From NCBI GenBank assembly GCA_023548195.1, contig JAJHZJ010000531.1, forward strand, positions 8,357,900 to 8,421,899: a stretch of DNA of 64,000 nucleotides, in the 5' to 3' direction. The DNA comes from Bettongia penicillata ogilbyi (lineage: Eukaryota; Chordata; Mammalia; Diprotodontia; Potoroidae). The notes below the pieces were generated by a model. It did not search any database and had not been told where the DNA came from. It was given only the letters and a program-made list of their open reading frames with translations. Shown piece after piece: positions 40,277-46,290 of the stretch (the first letter of the stretch is position 1; each line of letters opens with the position of its first letter). Position numbers and translations under genes: made by a program.

Positions 40277-42649
40277 ATACTGCAACAAACCATGAGGAAG
40301 CCCAACCTCCTAATCTCCTCCAATTCACCAAATTCTATAACTTCAATCTCTGTGACAGCATGGTATAGTGGATGAATGCTGGATCAGGAAAACCATAGCT
40401 TAAGTGCCATCTCTGACACTAGCTAGTAGGCAAGTTACTTAACTCCATTTCCCTCTATTTCCTCATCTGTTGAGGAAACCTAGAGAGCTGGTAAGGTTCA
40501 AATTAAATGTCAAACAGCAATATCATCATCAATAAGAGCTAGCATTTATACAGCACTTTAAGGTTCGCAAAGCATTTTACAAATATTATCTCACCAGATC
40601 CTCCCAACAACCCTGAAGGTAGGTGCTAGAATTATCCCTATTTAACAGAGTACTGAAGAAGACCGAGAGGTTAAAGTGATTTATCCAGGGTCACAAAGCT
40701 ATTAAGTGTTTGTAGCCACATTTAAACTTGGGACTAGCTAATTTCAGATCCATTCAGTGCTCTATCTTTGCAACACACCTACTTGTCTATCATTAGATTA
40801 TTTCCCAAGTCTGGTCCTATTAGTTTTGCTATTAAATATTGTTTCTAATGGGGAAAAAAACTGACAAGTAACAAACCCTCATTTACCTGAAAATTCTAAA
40901 GCAATTACGAAAAATTACACAGACAAGCTACTTATTTTTTCTAGCATATGGCCTAAGTAAACATCAAGCATTCTGTGTTGTATTTCCACTGTCTCAAAAT
41001 TATTCTAATTTCATTAATAAATACATCTCTGAGGTAAAACCATGGTGTTTGAATGTTTTATGCACAAAAGTAAGCAACTTTTGAAGGTTACAAGTCATAT
41101 GTGAGAAAAAATGTATTCTCATCAGACAAAACATAAAACAAAATTGTCCACAGGAAATAGGTAAAGCCAGGGACACAAATGTATGAAACAGACTAGTATA
41201 TGAATCTAAAAAATGTATGCACCTATTTTTCAATCAAAACCAAGTAAGAGATACAGAAGAAAAATGCTGAATGTTTTGAAACAAAAAACAGCTTATTTAG
41301 CTCACACGTGGCACCTAGTATACACTGTGACCATCTTAGGTCAGGTAATAATTACAACAAAATCATACAACTTCTACAGAAGGAAATGAACACTCATTTC
41401 ATCAGTTTTATTGACAGTTTAACAAATTTTTAAAACAAATTTTAAACGCGTACTTCCTCTAATCTTAAAGAAGCCATAGCACAGTGGAAAAGACCATCCA
41501 TTGGGTTTGGAAACCAGAAGACCCAACTGGTTAACGTGTTACGGAAGAGGAGTTACTTAATCTTTGCTGCGCATGTATTTGTATGCTTGTTGTCTCCCTC
41601 ATGAAATTGTAAACTGGAAGGCAGGAACTTTGCCTCTTTTTTGTATCCCCATGGCTTCATACATGCCACGGCACAGAGTAGCTACTTAATATTTATTAAA
41701 GCGAAGTGAAAATGAATCTATATGGCCTCAGTTTCCTCATCTGTAAAATGAGAGTTGGAGAACTAAAGGGACTCTAAGTTCCCTTAAAACTCTAAAGCTA
41801 ACAACGTGTAGGTAAATTTGCTCAGCAGTCATCATTGTGGATTGGAACCATTCTAACCTGAGGACATAACATACTCCTCCACTCAAAGAGCCAGAAGAGT
41901 CAGGTTCCCAAACTGTCATACTCGGGATACCTTTGAACACTTCAATCAACACGCAAGTAATCGTCTCGAGTTAGCTTCCTTCCGTAATGTGGAGCCCGGC
42001 TTCTGACCCCCGTGCAGAGCACCAACCCCCCAGCGGCTCTGCCTAGCGCTTTGGGGCCGGCTTCCTCCCTTGGCTCCGGGGCTGCGGTGCCCACGAGCCG
42101 TCCGGCCTCGCTCCTGGAGCCCGCGGAGGGACGCGGCTTCTTGCACCGGGACTGAGTCGGACCGGCCCCAACCGTACCGGGGCCATGGGCTGCTCCTCCA
42201 CACCGGTCCTCAGGCCTCGGGGCTTCGCCGCTCCCGGATGCTCGGGCGGGAGGCGTCAGGGCGCACCTTCCAGGTTCTCTGGAGGCCCCCGGGGAGCAGC
42301 CCGGGAGCCAGGGAAGGGAGGAAGGAGGCGGCGGCAGCGGCCGCTGAAGGCGAAGGAGGAGAGGGAAGAGGAGCACGAAATAGGAAGGAGGGAGGATTTA
42401 GAGACGGGGGAGGAGGAAGAGGGGAAGGAGGCGGAAAAGAAGGGGGGAGGACAAGGGAAGGGGGGCGGCCTGGTCGCGGCCGGGCCTCGCTCACTCACCC
42501 TTGCGCAGCTCCCTCTCCCACACCGTGACGATGGGCCGCGAGTGCTTGCGGTGGTGGATCAGCCACAGCGACAGCGTCTGCACGCTCTGCTGCGAGTTGC
42601 TCAGCTCCGACAGCTTCTTCTCCAGCGCCGCCTCCGAGAAGGCGGACAT
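4975..42649 (-). CDS. RPRD1A: RPRD1A, regulation of nuclear pre-mRNA domain-containing 1A (3' partial, six coding exons)
   Basis: Joining exons 42649..42499, 9059..8930, 7867..7761, 7681..7584, 5374..5248 and 5150..4975 gives 789 nt, 263 codons without a stop, with GT-AG borders throughout. The product matches mammalian RPRD1A rather than RPRD1B: it starts [16 protein letters not shown], has [15 protein letters not shown] at the exon 1 end and [12 protein letters not shown] in exon 4. Residues ~1-133 form the RNA polymerase II CTD-interacting domain (CID); residues ~163-263 contain the helical/coiled-coil dimerisation region ([16 protein letters not shown]). The family is nuclear, binds Ser2-phosphorylated heptads of the Rpb1 tail, and acts as a scaffold for removal of Ser5 phosphate, for example with RPAP2. 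It is also described as P15RS, a negative regulator of Wnt/beta-catenin output. The usual length is 312 residues, so 49 C-terminal codons are missing; I found no candidate last exon in 1-4974, so it should lie left of the window. Confidence 0.96.
5248..5374 (-). CDS. RPRD1A: RPRD1A coding exon 5 (residues 163-204)
   Basis: The acceptor is GTCTGCTTTTTCAG and the donor is GTGAGAAAG. The exon encodes [20 protein letters not shown] then [22 protein letters not shown] plus the G of Asp205. This is the start of the helical dimerisation region conserved across RPRD1A, RPRD1B and RPRD2. Confidence 0.97.
5375..7583. other. RPRD1A intron 4
   Basis: An intron of 2209 bp. It holds a MIR-like SINE at about 6750-6900. 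The two overlapping short ORFs at 5741-5961 match nothing I recognise. No other feature was identified. Confidence 0.75.
6750..6900 (-). repeat. MIR-like SINE fragment
   Basis: Contains the antisense MIR blocks cctcattttgcagataagga, agagaggttaagtaattta and cccagggtcacagagctaat. Confidence 0.65.
7584..7681 (-). CDS. RPRD1A: RPRD1A coding exon 4 (residues 130-162)
   Basis: The acceptor is CCTTTAAATCAG and the donor is GTAGAAACGA. The exon encodes [20 protein letters not shown] then [13 protein letters not shown], a basic then acidic/Ser-Pro linker between the CID and the coiled-coil. The KKSRKR stretch could serve as a nuclear localisation signal (inference). The [12 protein letters not shown] wording is specific to RPRD1A against its paralogue RPRD1B. 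Confidence 0.96.
7761..7867 (-). CDS. RPRD1A: RPRD1A coding exon 3 (residues 94-129)
   Basis: The acceptor is TTCCTTCAG and the donor is GTAAGTATAT. The exon encodes [20 protein letters not shown] and [16 protein letters not shown], the final CID helices. It contributes the first base of Tyr130. Confidence 0.97.
7868..8929. other. RPRD1A intron 2
   Basis: A 1062-bp intron. It holds a short (TA)/(CATA) simple repeat at about 8272-8322 and an L2-tail-like stretch at about 8705-8830 (ataagcttcttaagggttag, tagtgcttagcatacagt). Nothing else was recognised. Confidence 0.65.
8930..9059 (-). CDS. RPRD1A: RPRD1A coding exon 2 (residues 51-93)
   Basis: The acceptor TTTATCTTTCAG precedes 9059. The exon encodes [20 protein letters not shown] followed by [15 protein letters not shown] and ends in AG before GTATAG. 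It contains the CID core helices with the [10 protein letters not shown] signature that lines the phospho-CTD groove in this family. Phase is 1 in, 2 out, and it joins exon 1 at an Ala codon (G+CC). Confidence 0.97.
9370..10260 (+). repeat. L2 LINE fragment, 3' portion
   Basis: Typical L2 wording on the plus strand: tcacctcttgcctggactat, tttggcatttataactcttc, acaacctggccctatccaac, tttaaagtccagctcatatg, tgcctcccctgacataaagc. Short ORFs here (9587-9880, 9822-10118) are by-products of the repeat. Confidence 0.75.
10262..10520 (-). repeat. MIR-like SINE (10262-10395) followed by an L2-tail-like piece
   Basis: Antisense MIR blocks (tagaggaggaaagtgaggcc, cagagagagtaatcaacttg) adjoin a plus-strand stretch ending ttaataaatatttaattaac that resembles an L2 tail. 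Confidence 0.55.
11383..14066 (+). mobile_element. HAL1-type element copy 1 (5' UTR, ORF1, 3' UTR; no ORF2)
   Basis: It begins gggaggagccaagatggcgg with the YY1-like start typical of L1 5' UTRs. A ~625-bp GC-rich 5' UTR follows, then ORF1 (12008-13108), then a purine- and G-rich 3' UTR ending in aagttaaataaataaa. ORF2 is absent: the 3' UTR begins soon after the ORF1 stop at the same junction as in copy 3. Target-site duplications flank it: aaaatatagtaatatag at 11366-11382 and aaaatatagtagtatag at 14067-14083, one mismatch in 17. It lies in intron 1 antisense to RPRD1A. HAL1 elements are known ORF1-only L1 derivatives in mammals, including marsupials; the family assignment here is from structure, not a database match. 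Confidence 0.88.
12008..13108 (+). pseudogene. L1/HAL1 ORF1p, copy 1 (open, but with two compensating frameshifts)
   Basis: An open reading frame of 366 codons from MPRKGKK to [10 protein letters not shown]. The start context gaaaatgcc has A at -3. The family product is an RNA-binding trimeric nucleic-acid chaperone: N-terminal region, long coiled-coil (heptads such as [20 protein letters not shown]), RRM core beginning [18 protein letters not shown], and a C-terminal domain with RITYPAKLS. Compared with copies 2 and 3, one A is lost in the run just after MPRKGKK and one A is gained near 12215 (gttaagacag for gttagacag). Residues ~8-68 are therefore read out of frame; the native reading of that part lies in the frame of 12064-12273. 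The product would keep its coiled-coil and RRM but have an altered N-terminus. Confidence 0.85.
14084..17430. other. Intron 1 stretch with little recognisable content
   Basis: AT-rich with short A-runs. At 15290-15360 there is a head fragment of the dispersed gcactgtgctaagc family (ggcactctgctaagcactgg). The block 15540-17200 is moderately GC-richer and contains short ORFs with no family resemblance I can name. No gene was recognised. Confidence 0.5.
17440..17960 (+). repeat. Old L1 ORF2 3'-end fragment
   Basis: A degraded version of the L1 stretch also seen at 57140-57600: aacacaaattaagaaaac, cagttgtagggagggtaaag, acctgtgccatccctgaaaa, gaattggaaacagggaagta, aattggggaataatagctgg. All frames are broken. 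Confidence 0.6.
18040..19200. repeat. Mosaic of L1 scraps and two copies of a CR1/L3-like segment
   Basis: A segment of about 115 bp starting aattatgaaagaaaagtcac occurs at 18142-18240 and again at 18928-19025 with few differences. On the minus strand it reads gtcagaggttggacagtcat, which recalls CR1/L3 LINE 3' ends; that identity is a guess. L1 ORF2-like pieces surround both (aataaaattcacttggagga at 18077). The 123-codon ORF at 18825-19196 crosses the second copy and is not taken as a gene. An L2-tail-like stretch is at 18600-18720. Confidence 0.45.
19201..20450. other. Intron 1 stretch, nothing recognised beyond a TA repeat
   Basis: AT-rich sequence with a (TA)n run at about 19410-19440. 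No coding or element signal was identified. Confidence 0.5.
20455..20640 (-). repeat. MIR-like SINE
   Basis: Antisense MIR order: acaaagtgctttataaacat, tacctcatctaaacttcaca, agagagataatgtaacttga, ctagctagtaaatgtcagat, aatttgaacccaggttcaag. Confidence 0.7.
20900..22160. other. Probable old LINE-like repeats, family not assigned
   Basis: The stretch includes phrases seen in ancient amniote repeats (gacaacattaaatagcatgg, gggcccaactctacatccct at 21090-21130; ctaattcctcgtttgctgac at 22019-22038). I cannot place it in a family with confidence and see no gene. Confidence 0.35.
22171..22578. mobile_element. hAT-type MITE, 408 bp
   Basis: Terminal inverted repeats CAGAGGTTTTTAATC at the left and GGTAAAGAACCCCTG at the right are near complements. 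They are flanked by 8-bp duplications cttcagag (22163-22170) and ctctagag (22579-22586), 6 of 8 identical, as expected for hAT insertions. The interior is AT-rich and non-coding. Confidence 0.7.
22905..23330 (+). repeat. L1 3'-end fragment with an internal deletion
   Basis: The L1 ORF2 part aattgataaatggtcaaagg, cagttttcagaggaagaaat, ggagaagatgtgggagagtt jumps directly from gttggtggagctgtgggg to the 3' UTR end aaaaaatctaagatatatgg. The same landmarks are ~700 bp apart in the L1 at 56.1-58.0 kb. Confidence 0.75.
23380..23535 (-). repeat. MIR-like SINE
   Basis: Antisense MIR blocks ccccattttacagattaaaa, ctgaggcacaggaaggctta and agccacaaatggcagaaaca. Confidence 0.65.
23640..23930 (+). repeat. 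Dispersed repeat of the tttaagtgcc/gcactgtgctaagc family
   Basis: Shares the ordered landmarks of the copies at 32.16, 36.06, 36.74 and 51.24 kb: aagcatctgttacatgtacg, cactgtgttaagcaacaaaa, cttcaagaa-type and ggcaagggag-type blocks. This abundant family is not named here; CR1/L2-clade LINE origin is a guess. Confidence 0.45.
24240..26040. other. Intron 1 stretch, nothing recognised
   Basis: AT-rich. It contains a short local direct duplication (tattcattattcagtttaac near 25358 and again near 25395; gaagagaattat three times at 25190-25230). No gene or clear transposon was identified. Confidence 0.5.
26045..28300 (+). mobile_element. Degraded L1: end of ORF1, inter-ORF spacer, start of ORF2
   Basis: 26060-26135 matches the ORF1 end (aggactttcaggcatttttg, gaccacaacttcatagaaaatctga). 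A ~550-bp purine-rich spacer follows, then an ORF2-like start (atcacaactttgaatgaaaa, tggatgaactcacccataaa) and scattered endonuclease/RT-region pieces to the gaccaatttcattaatgaat stretch near 28260. Every frame is broken by stops and indels. Confidence 0.7.
28301..32150. other. Intron 1 stretch, mostly without recognisable repeats
   Basis: No clear transposon body or gene was found; a short MIR-family head (agatcataaatttaggactg) lies near 31124. It is among the longest repeat-poor stretches in the window and a candidate place for conserved non-coding elements, but sequence alone cannot show conservation. Confidence 0.4.
32155..32560 (+). repeat. Dispersed repeat of the gcactgtgctaagc family
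   Basis: Landmarks in order: attaagtgtctactacatgt, cattgtgttaagcacaagtg, caagaacctcatacataatc, gcactagcattaagagggaa, gcagaatcgtaactgagatt, agtcaggagagtgaatacca. Same family as 36.06 and 36.74 kb. Confidence 0.6.
33300..33382. repeat. TATA/TATG simple repeat
   Basis: About 80 bp of alternating pyrimidine-purine dinucleotides (tatatgtgtatatgtatata and a pure TA core at about 33357-33376). Confidence 0.9.
33385..34206 (+). mobile_element. Tigger1-like (pogo/Tc1-mariner) DNA transposon, internally deleted
   Basis: The left part matches the Tigger1 5' region: caaccctgcatcaagcaaga, ccaacagcatgtgttcacat, atctttgatgtcagtattgt, tgagacacaacaatactgat. The transposase start region is recognisable at 33810-33835 (atggattcaagtgttcaagtg). 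It then jumps to the 3' part (caccaccctgatcagtcagc, agtcagcagccatcaacacc, cactgggaaaccaaaaaatg, gtctggaaccaaatctgcaa). Most of the transposase gene is gone, so it is a non-autonomous relic. The 80-codon ORF at 33677-33919 is a by-product. Confidence 0.85.
34235..34427. mobile_element. Palindromic MITE, copy 1
   Basis: Nearly its whole length is an inverted repeat: left arm ggccacatgtggccttctagg and ttgactgagttcaag, right arm attcagtcaaacggataca and aggacctagaggacccc. The central stem is acagaacaaatcc against ggatttgttctgt. A second copy lies at 50862-51042. Edges are approximate. Confidence 0.75.
34445..34676 (-). repeat. MAR1-like SINE (tRNA-type head, RTE-type tail)
   Basis: The minus-strand head reads ggcagctaggtggtgtggta and the tail reads caaagaaaaccccaaaaggg. 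In between are the antisense blocks tttccttctccagctcattt, tacagatgaggaaactgaga and cttgcccagggtcacacatc. Marsupial MAR1-type SINEs have this order; the exact subfamily is not determined. Confidence 0.8.
34735..35093 (+). repeat. L2 LINE 3' end
   Basis: Classic L2 tail: cctttgcacaggctgttccc, ttcttgagggaagggattgt, aataggcccttaatgtttgt, tgttgaacagaatg. A second L2-tail stretch is at about 35330-35450. Confidence 0.8.
36050..36665 (+). repeat. Dispersed repeat of the gcactgtgctaagc family (first of two neighbours)
   Basis: Landmarks: aacatttattaagcaactta, caggcactgtgctaagcact, aaggagcccacaatctaatg, aagtcaggagacagagatga, attcctggagtcaggacagg, taggagtgaaagggagccac. It ends with tgacagctaagtggagaatg. 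Confidence 0.65.
36735..37365 (+). repeat. Dispersed repeat of the gcactgtgctaagc family (second neighbour)
   Basis: Starts ccagtcaaatcaacaagggt and carries the same order of landmarks as the preceding copy: gtcacaagtgacacaaagaa, gttcctagaaaagtgggatt, aaggaagtcaataagcagtg, atttgatactggaagtaata, ctgacaactccatggagaat. Same orientation, about 70 bp after the previous copy. Confidence 0.6.
37370..38460 (+). repeat. L2 LINE fragments
   Basis: 37370-37680 (tgcctttgcacacagtaact, tacctggtatgatccttttt, gtccatgaggttag-type tail) and 38150-38460 (tctttacctcctacttttta, ccttcagaataggaaagctt, gtttactgtttgttgaactg) both read as L2 3' sequence. A (TA)n/(TATG)n simple repeat lies between, at about 37936-37972. 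Confidence 0.6.
40143..40272. repeat. Compound microsatellite: tgtgtgtgag decamers then (GT)26
   Basis: The first ~78 bp is a series of about seven tgtgtgtgag decamers with one gagagag interruption; 40221-40272 is a pure GT run of 26 units. It lies in intron 1, about 2.2 kb downstream of exon 1. Long His-Thr and Cys-Val ORFs over it are repeat artefacts. Confidence 0.97.
40385..40795. repeat. Two adjacent MIR-type SINEs
   Basis: 40385-40490 reads as a plus-strand MIR (gtgccatctctgacactagc, ggcaagttacttaactccat, atttcctcatctgttgagga). 40532-40795 reads as the antisense MIR/THER type (gctagcatttatacagcact, ttaaggttcgcaaagcattt, tacaaatattatctcaccag, tatccagggtcacaaagct). Confidence 0.7.
41490..41765 (+). 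repeat. MIR-type SINE split by an L2 tail
   Basis: The MIR head (agccatagcacagtggaaaa, gaagacccaactgg) and MIR 3' part (gcctcagtttcctcatctgt, aaaatgagagttggag) are separated at about 41575-41705 by an L2-tail-like segment (ggaaggcaggaactttgcct, tagctacttaatatttatta). Confidence 0.6.
42499..42649 (-). CDS. RPRD1A: RPRD1A coding exon 1 (residues 1-50 plus first base of codon 51)
   Basis: The ATG at 42649..42647 opens [12 protein letters not shown] and the exon reads to ELRK plus one G. The donor is GGTGAGTGAG, with the intron starting at 42498. This start is chosen because the N-terminus is the conserved start of the RPRD1 family. The upstream in-frame extension to 42943 is only GC-rich, alanine- and glycine-rich 5' UTR or promoter sequence. 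The exon encodes the first helices of the CID. Confidence 0.96.
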
Positions 42650-42829
42650 CCCCCCAGCCCGGCGCCCCCGCCGCCCGGCGTCCGGGCCCAACGCGCCGCG
42701 GAGCCCGCGGGGAGGAGGGGCTCGCCAGGCCCGGGCACCAGCGCGCCGCCCCCTCAGCACCACCACCGCCGCCGCCGCCGCCGCCGCCGCCACAGTCCCA
42801 TCCAACCCCACCACAGATGCAAGCAAGAG

Positions 42830-42840
42830 CAAGATGGCGC
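42830..42840 (+). promoter_or_regulatory. YY1-like site CAAGATGGCGC
   Basis: The sequence matches the AAGATGGCG core bound by YY1, which typically sits at or just downstream of start sites in CpG-island promoters. It lies 181 bp upstream of the RPRD1A start codon. Confidence 0.6.
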
Positions 42841-42880
42841 CCCAACCGGCAGTGACATAGGCGGGCGGGTTGCTGCCACC

Positions 42881-42901
42881 CTCTTCCCGGCATGCACTGG
42901 G
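42881..42901 (+). promoter_or_regulatory. ZNF143-like site (TTCCCGGCATGCACTGGG)
   Basis: It resembles the ZNF143/SBS element (ACTACAATTCCCAGCATGC core) with one substitution in the TCCCAGCATGC block. The call rests on motif resemblance only. Confidence 0.45.
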
Positions 42902-42910
42902 GTCCTGGAA

Positions 42911-42920
42911 GGGGCGGGGC
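42911..42920 (+). promoter_or_regulatory. GC box GGGGCGGGGC (SP/KLF site)
   Basis: This is a perfect GC box 262 bp upstream of the start codon. A second one, GCGGGCGGG, is at 42861-42869. Confidence 0.55.
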
Positions 42921-42952
42921 CGTGCTCCCTCCAAAAGGCCCAACGAGCGGGC

Positions 42953-42962
42953 GCGCCTGCGC
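42953..42962 (+). promoter_or_regulatory. NRF1-like motif GCGCCTGCGC
   Basis: One mismatch from the palindromic NRF1 consensus GCGCATGCGC. A CACGTG E-box follows at 42983-42988. Both are frequent in housekeeping-gene CpG islands. Confidence 0.45.
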
Positions 42963-43609
42963 GGGGCTCAAAGCTGGAGAAGCACGTGGCGTCCCGAAAC
43001 TCCTACCCCACCCCACCAGGCCGCAGGTGGGCGATACCCGAGGGGCACCAACTCGAGGGGGGAACAATGCGTGAGGCTTTAACTCTGGAAATTTTCAGGA
43101 CAGTTAGGATTTGGGTAGGCTATGACCAAATTTTTGTAAACCCTTGGAAGCCACATGTCCATCCACATGTCCATTAAGCACCTGAAGTTTACAAAAGACT
43201 GGGCTCTGAATTTTTTTAACTCAATCCTGAAAATTATTGAGCAATTTGAAAATGTCACCACAATGGTATAGGTTTCAATGAAATATGAGTGAAATGGTGT
43301 CTGATGATTGGTAAACACTAAATTTATGGTCAAGGTTTGAAATACACCCATTAATAAGTAGAAATACATGAAAGTACTTAAAGCTATTGAAGACCTTAGC
43401 TTAAAAAGGCTATGGTCTCCTACTGCATCCAGAGCCATCTCCAGTCATCCTGATCTATATATCTTGTCACTGAACCCGAAGGAGAAAGTGAGTCTGGTGA
43501 CTTTGCACAGCTCTTCCTCATTTACATCCAGTTCACTTGCATGTCATGGTATCACCTCCGTGATGTGGATGCTGAGCATCAACTACAAACAGCAACAATC
43601 TGGATAAGG

Positions 43610-44075
43610 ATTTTGTAATTGTCTTGGGTCATTATGTTACTGAGAAGAGCTAAGTCCTTCATAGCTGATCGTCATACAATATTGTTGTTACTGTGTACAA
43701 TGTTTTCCTGGTTTTGCTTATTTCACTTTGTATCAGTTCATACAAGTCTCTCCAGGTTCTTCTGAAATCTGCCTGCTCATCATTTCTTGTTGTACAATAG
43801 TATTCTATTACCTTCATATACCACTACTTGTTCAACCATTCCCCAATTGATAGGCATCTCCTCAGTTTCCAGTATTTTGCCACCACAAAAAGGGTTTCTA
43901 TAAATACTTTTTCCACATGTAAGTCCTTTTGCCTTTTTTATGATCTCTTTGGGGTACTGACCTAGTAGTGTTATTGCTGAATCAAAGGATATGCACGCAC
44001 TTTTTTCCCATTCCCTTCACATTTTTGTGAAAGGAACGTACTTATTTTGAAAAAAAGCTGTCTCTGCTATAAACT
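43610..44075 (-). repeat. L1 3'-end fragment
   Basis: Antisense of the L1 ORF2 C-terminus and 3' end: tagctgatcgtcatacaata, tgctcatcatttcttgttgt, accattccccaattgatagg, ccacatgtaagtccttttgc. It is the nearest clear transposon upstream of the RPRD1A promoter. Confidence 0.75.
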
Positions 44076-44699
44076 TTCCCTTCTCTTGCTGGTGGTTCTA
44101 CCCTACCCCATCAATGGAATTTGCTGTTTTTAGATTCCAATCCCTGCACATTGCAAAAGCTTAGAGATGTTATATGACTTGCTTAAGGTCACATGGCTAC
44201 TTAGTATCAGAGGCATGATTTGTACTTTATGCATCTTACCGCACTGCTTCCAACTTTCTAGCTAGCTGACACCTGCTGGTTGATGACAAGGACAGTAACC
44301 TGGCTAAAGTGCCAGCAAAGAGAGCATAGAAAGAGTAGCCAAACAGGTAGAAACAGACTCAGTACAAAAAAACCTAAAGAAAACAGAAAGTATCAAGAAA
44401 AAGAGGGTGACCAGTAGTGCCATTAGATTTGGAGGTTAAGGGTCCATTATTACAAGACAGGATTCTATTTGGGAAGTAACAATGATGCAAAAAGAAAATA
44501 CCATCAACAAAATATTTTTTAGAAGAAAAGAAATAAGAGAATTCACAATGGTAAAAAAATTTTTTAAAGAATAACATTTCTCTGTAAATAAAATACAAGA
44601 ACATTTAGGAAACCCCAAAAAATGAAAAAAATTGTTATTAATGACTATTAAGAAGATAGGATTTGAGATTAGTTTCCCAAAATAAACATCTTCGCATAT

Positions 44700-44830
44700 C
44701 AATCAGTTAACAAGTATTCATTAATCGATTTCTATGTGGCAAATGCTGTTAAGTGCAAGTGTGTTAAGTGCTAGGGATGAAAGAAAGAAAAAAAGATAAT
44801 ACCTCTCTTCAAGGAGCTTTCTGGGATAAG
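44700..44830 (+). repeat. Head of the dispersed gcactgtgctaagc family
   Basis: acaagtattcattaatcgat, ctgttaagtgcaagtgtgtt and ttcaaggagctttctggg follow the order of the longer copies. It is truncated. Confidence 0.5.
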
Positions 44831-44909
44831 TTTATGCAAGAAATGTCATTCATTTATCATTATAACAAACTCCTTAACCTAACAAAATACATACGAGATG
44901 TACCTAAAG

Positions 44910-45190
44910 TTAGTTAGGTGGTACAACGGATAGAGCTTTAGGCCTCAAAGTCAGAAAGGCAGAAGAAGTTCAAGCCTGGTCTTACACACTTACTAGCTGT
45001 GTGATCCTGGACAAGTCACTTACACTGTTTGCCTGTGTTTCCACATCTATAAAAGGTGGGATATTAATAGCAGCTCCCTCCCAGTGTTGTTGTGAGGCCT
45101 AAATGAGATAAAATTTGTAAAGTGCTTAGCACAGTGCTTGGTTCAAATTAGGTACTGTGTAAATGTTAGTAGCTATTATTATTATAAAAA
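44910..45190 (+). repeat. MAR1/MIR-type SINE
   Basis: gttaggtggtacaacggata, gagctttaggcctcaaagtc, ttactagctgtgtgatcctg, gacaagtcacttacactgtt, gcctgtgtttccacatctat, agtgcttagcacagtgcttg in order. Confidence 0.75.
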
Positions 45191-45199
45191 CAGCCATAA

Positions 45200-46290
45200 A
45201 ATAGTTTTGTCAAAAGGGAAGAACTAAGAAATTGGAGGTGGTTTTGCTATCTGTATGATGTAGCTAATATAAAGGAAATATCAATATTTCCCAAATTAGT
45301 GTATATGTGATATTATTTTAAACAATACCAATGGGATAGATTGTAGAATTAAGTAACATGATAATAAAATTTATATGGAAAAATAGGGGCAGGGATATCA
45401 AAAGCTATGAAAAGTTTACTTTGTGAATCAAACAGCCAAGAAAAGCAGAGTTATCTCCAGAGAGAAGAGCAGAGAGAAGTGGGTAATTAGAAGAGTTAGA
45501 ATTACCCTTCTTGTTAATTGTAGGTAATTGGAGTAATTAGGTAATTGGCTATGGCTGATCTTCCAAAGACACCTGAAGCTACTGTTATTTGTGTTAGAGC
45601 TTGACCGGAATGTACTTAATTGCCCCTGTAAAGCAGTTGAGCAGATAGTATCTTCATACTGGGAGAAAAGATTAGAAGGCTACCATAATGAATTAAGCCT
45701 GAGCCCTTGAGGAACAGGTTTATGAACTAGATTGTCAAGGTTAGCTGTGGGAGCTTCCAACAAGAGTAGCAATGCTTTGTCAAGGATAAAAGGTAGGGAA
45801 ATTTTGCAACAATGTGTACAAGCTATGCTGTTTTTATTTCTGCCAAGAATAAGTAACAGTTTATACCCAAAGAGTGCAAGATGAGCTCTATGCTAGGTGA
45901 GGAGGTAAAAGGCATGGAGGAACCCATCTCAATTCAAGTTATCAGGGAGAACGAAGGTTTCTTTGAAAGATAAAGATAGGATGTAACTAAAGCAAATGGC
46001 TGAGTGAGAAAAGGCAGATCACTCAGTTCCTATATACAAACTCTAGCAAAAACCTGAAATTTGATCCAGACTGAACATTGATAAAGAAATAGGATGAGGT
46101 TGGTTTATCCCATTCATTTTAATTTTTCTATGCAACATGACTAATGTGAAAATATATTTAATAAGAATGTGTGTGTAAAACTCATATAAGATTGCATGCT
46201 GTCGTGGGTAGGGAGAGGGAGAAAATTTAAAATTTATGAAAGTGGTTGTTGAAAACTGAAAAGAAATTAATTTAAAAAAAGAAATCCAAT
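45200..46290 (+). repeat. L1 scraps around an unassigned stretch
   Basis: 45300-45420 resembles an L1 ORF2 piece (ataataaaatttatatggaa). 46083-46285 is a clear L1 3' end with A-rich tail (tctatgcaacatgactaatg, cataagattgcatgctgtc-type block). 45430-46030 between them was not recognised. Confidence 0.5.

Larger units (their letters stand above)
41990..43060. promoter_or_regulatory. CpG island and promoter region of RPRD1A
   Basis: This is the only long CpG-dense, GC-rich stretch not explained by a transposon. It spans the first coding exon, the start of intron 1 and about 400 bp upstream. It holds a CCG run (42766-42791), a YY1-like site, GC boxes, an NRF1-like motif, an E-box and a ZNF143-like motif. 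No TATA box is evident, as is usual for a CpG-island promoter. The transcription start site is not determinable here but probably lies between 42660 and 42900. Confidence 0.85.

Noticed and set aside
39987..40375. His-Thr-rich and Cys-Val-rich ORFs over 40.1-40.3 kb
   Set aside because: They are translations of the TG microsatellite.
41942..43067. Several minus-strand ORFs in the CpG island (144, 190 and 94 codons)
   Set aside because: They are GC-rich frames around exon 1. Only the frame starting [12 protein letters not shown] is supported by family similarity.
42185..43177. 330-codon plus-strand ORF across the CpG island
   Set aside because: Composition is Pro/Arg/Gly-rich, it overlaps RPRD1A exon 1 in antisense and has no recognisable domain. 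Long ORFs are expected by chance in GC-rich, stop-poor DNA.
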